Part shown: piece by piece, positions 63,599 to 64,000 of the stretch
Numbering within the stretch: the first letter of the stretch is position 1
How the letters are laid out: each line of letters opens with the position of its first letter
Origin: Pontibacter harenae
GTDB lineage: Bacteria; Bacteroidota; Bacteroidia; Cytophagales; Hymenobacteraceae
Reading direction: 5' to 3'
DNA: 64,000 nt
Assembly (NCBI RefSeq): GCF_020907245.1
Contig: NZ_JAJJWH010000009.1
Location: forward strand, 62,001-126,000
Notes under the pieces: model-generated
What the model saw: only the letters and a program-made list of their open reading frames with translations
What the model was told of the DNA's origin: nothing
Database searches by the model: none
Position numbers and translations under genes: made by a program

Positions 63599-64000
63599 AT
63601 GATCTCAACTTTACTCATCCAGCAATGGAAAGAGACCAGCCGCTCTTCTGTTTTCCAGAAGAGCATCGCCGTAAATATTATCCTTGGCTTTTTCATAGTT
63701 TACTTTGCCCTAATCTTCATCCTGATGGGCTTTTTTGCAGACAGGCTGTTGGTGCAAATTTACCCTGGAATAAATCCTGTAGATTCTTTTAACAGCTTCC
63801 TGCTCTTCTATTTTCTGCTGGATTTGTTCGTGCGGTTTATGCTGCAAGACCTGCCAGTGCTGGGCATACAGCCGTACCTTCACCTGCCCATCAAGAAAAG
63901 CAAACTCATCCATTACGTGCTGCTAAAATCGGTGCCTAGCCTGTTCAATATCATGATCCTGCTGATTCTGGTGCCATTTATGCTTACGGCTATTACTCCA
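63599..64000 (+). CDS. DUF5687 family membrane protein, 3'-truncated by window edge
   Basis: The first 134 codons of a polytopic membrane protein, open to the window end. MISTLLIQQWKETSRSSVF leads to a membrane helix (VNIILGFFIVYFALIFILMG), then SFNSFLLFYFLLDLFVRFMLQDLP and GIQPYLHLPIKKSKLIHYVLL. This is the typical N-terminus of DUF5687, a Bacteroidota family usually encoded next to an ABC-transporter ATPase and thought to be its permease. The partner would lie beyond the window. Confidence 0.82.
   Translation, partial: MISTLLIQQWKETSRSSVFQKSIAVNIILGFFIVYFALIFILMGFFADRLLVQIYPGINPVDSFNSFLLFYFLLDLFVRFMLQDLPVLGIQPYLHLPIKKSKLIHYVLLKSVPSLFNIMILLILVPFMLTAITP

Noticed and set aside
1..64000. CRISPR array, tRNA and rRNA genes
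   Set aside because: Read through for regular short direct repeats, T-loop-like GGTTCGAATCC segments and rRNA landmarks; none found. A tRNA scan would be needed to be certain.

Overview
The window looks like the chromosome of a Bacteroidota bacterium, most likely Cytophagales/Hymenobacteraceae (Pontibacter-like). This is inferred from family content: a type IX secretion type B sorting domain, a DUF5687 membrane protein, MbnP/MbnH-type proteins, a FecR-type regulator, malate:quinone oxidoreductase, and TAnnTTTG-type -7 promoter boxes. No rRNA, tRNA or CRISPR array was recognised. Many genes end in very long, nearly perfect hairpins, several shared by convergent genes.

Region 1 (1-17.2 kb) is a cell-surface polysaccharide locus. 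On the minus strand are three nucleotide-activated heptose genes (hddA, hddC, gmhB) and a Wzz-like chain-length protein. On the plus strand, in markedly AT-rich DNA, lie four GT4 glycosyltransferases, one GT2, a Wzx-type flippase, two multi-spanning polymerase/ligase-type proteins, a hexapeptide acyltransferase and an initiating polyprenyl-phosphate sugar transferase. A textbook intrinsic terminator sits inside the O-antigen ligase-like gene.

Region 2 (17.2-30 kb) is mostly housekeeping: hisS directly followed by hutH, a T9SS cargo protein, an EbfC-type nucleoid protein, a GT2, a PspC-domain protein, a TPR lipoprotein, the pyruvate dehydrogenase E1 beta subunit, a YihY-type membrane protein, a methyltransferase and a DinB protein.

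Region 3 (30-34.8 kb) is a urease operon on the minus strand (nickel permease-like gene, fused ureAB, ureC, ureF, ureG). ureE and ureD are absent from it.

Region 4 (35-57.9 kb) is a mosaic: SDR dehydrogenase, YceI, a FecR without visible sigma factor, aldose epimerase, mqo, a divergent pair of unrelated catalases (manganese and heme), mug, an AraC regulator with a metal-binding-like N-terminus, a glutamine amidotransferase-like protein, an M48 lipoprotein protease, a PAS/GAF histidine kinase, an orphan molybdopterin dehydrogenase large subunit, a response regulator, a protein of unknown function, a small lipoprotein, a PL14-like polysaccharide lyase, a stand-alone CBM48 protein and an ankyrin protein.

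Region 5 (58-63.3 kb) is a decaying module. An MbnH-type diheme peroxidase has lost the first cysteine of its second heme motif (FxxCH). Its MbnP partner is beheaded by an IS3-family element that carries an A6G frameshift site. A nearby TonB-dependent receptor has an in-frame stop codon and lacks its 3' end. A D-lactate dehydrogenase gene lies between them. The window ends inside a DUF5687 gene.
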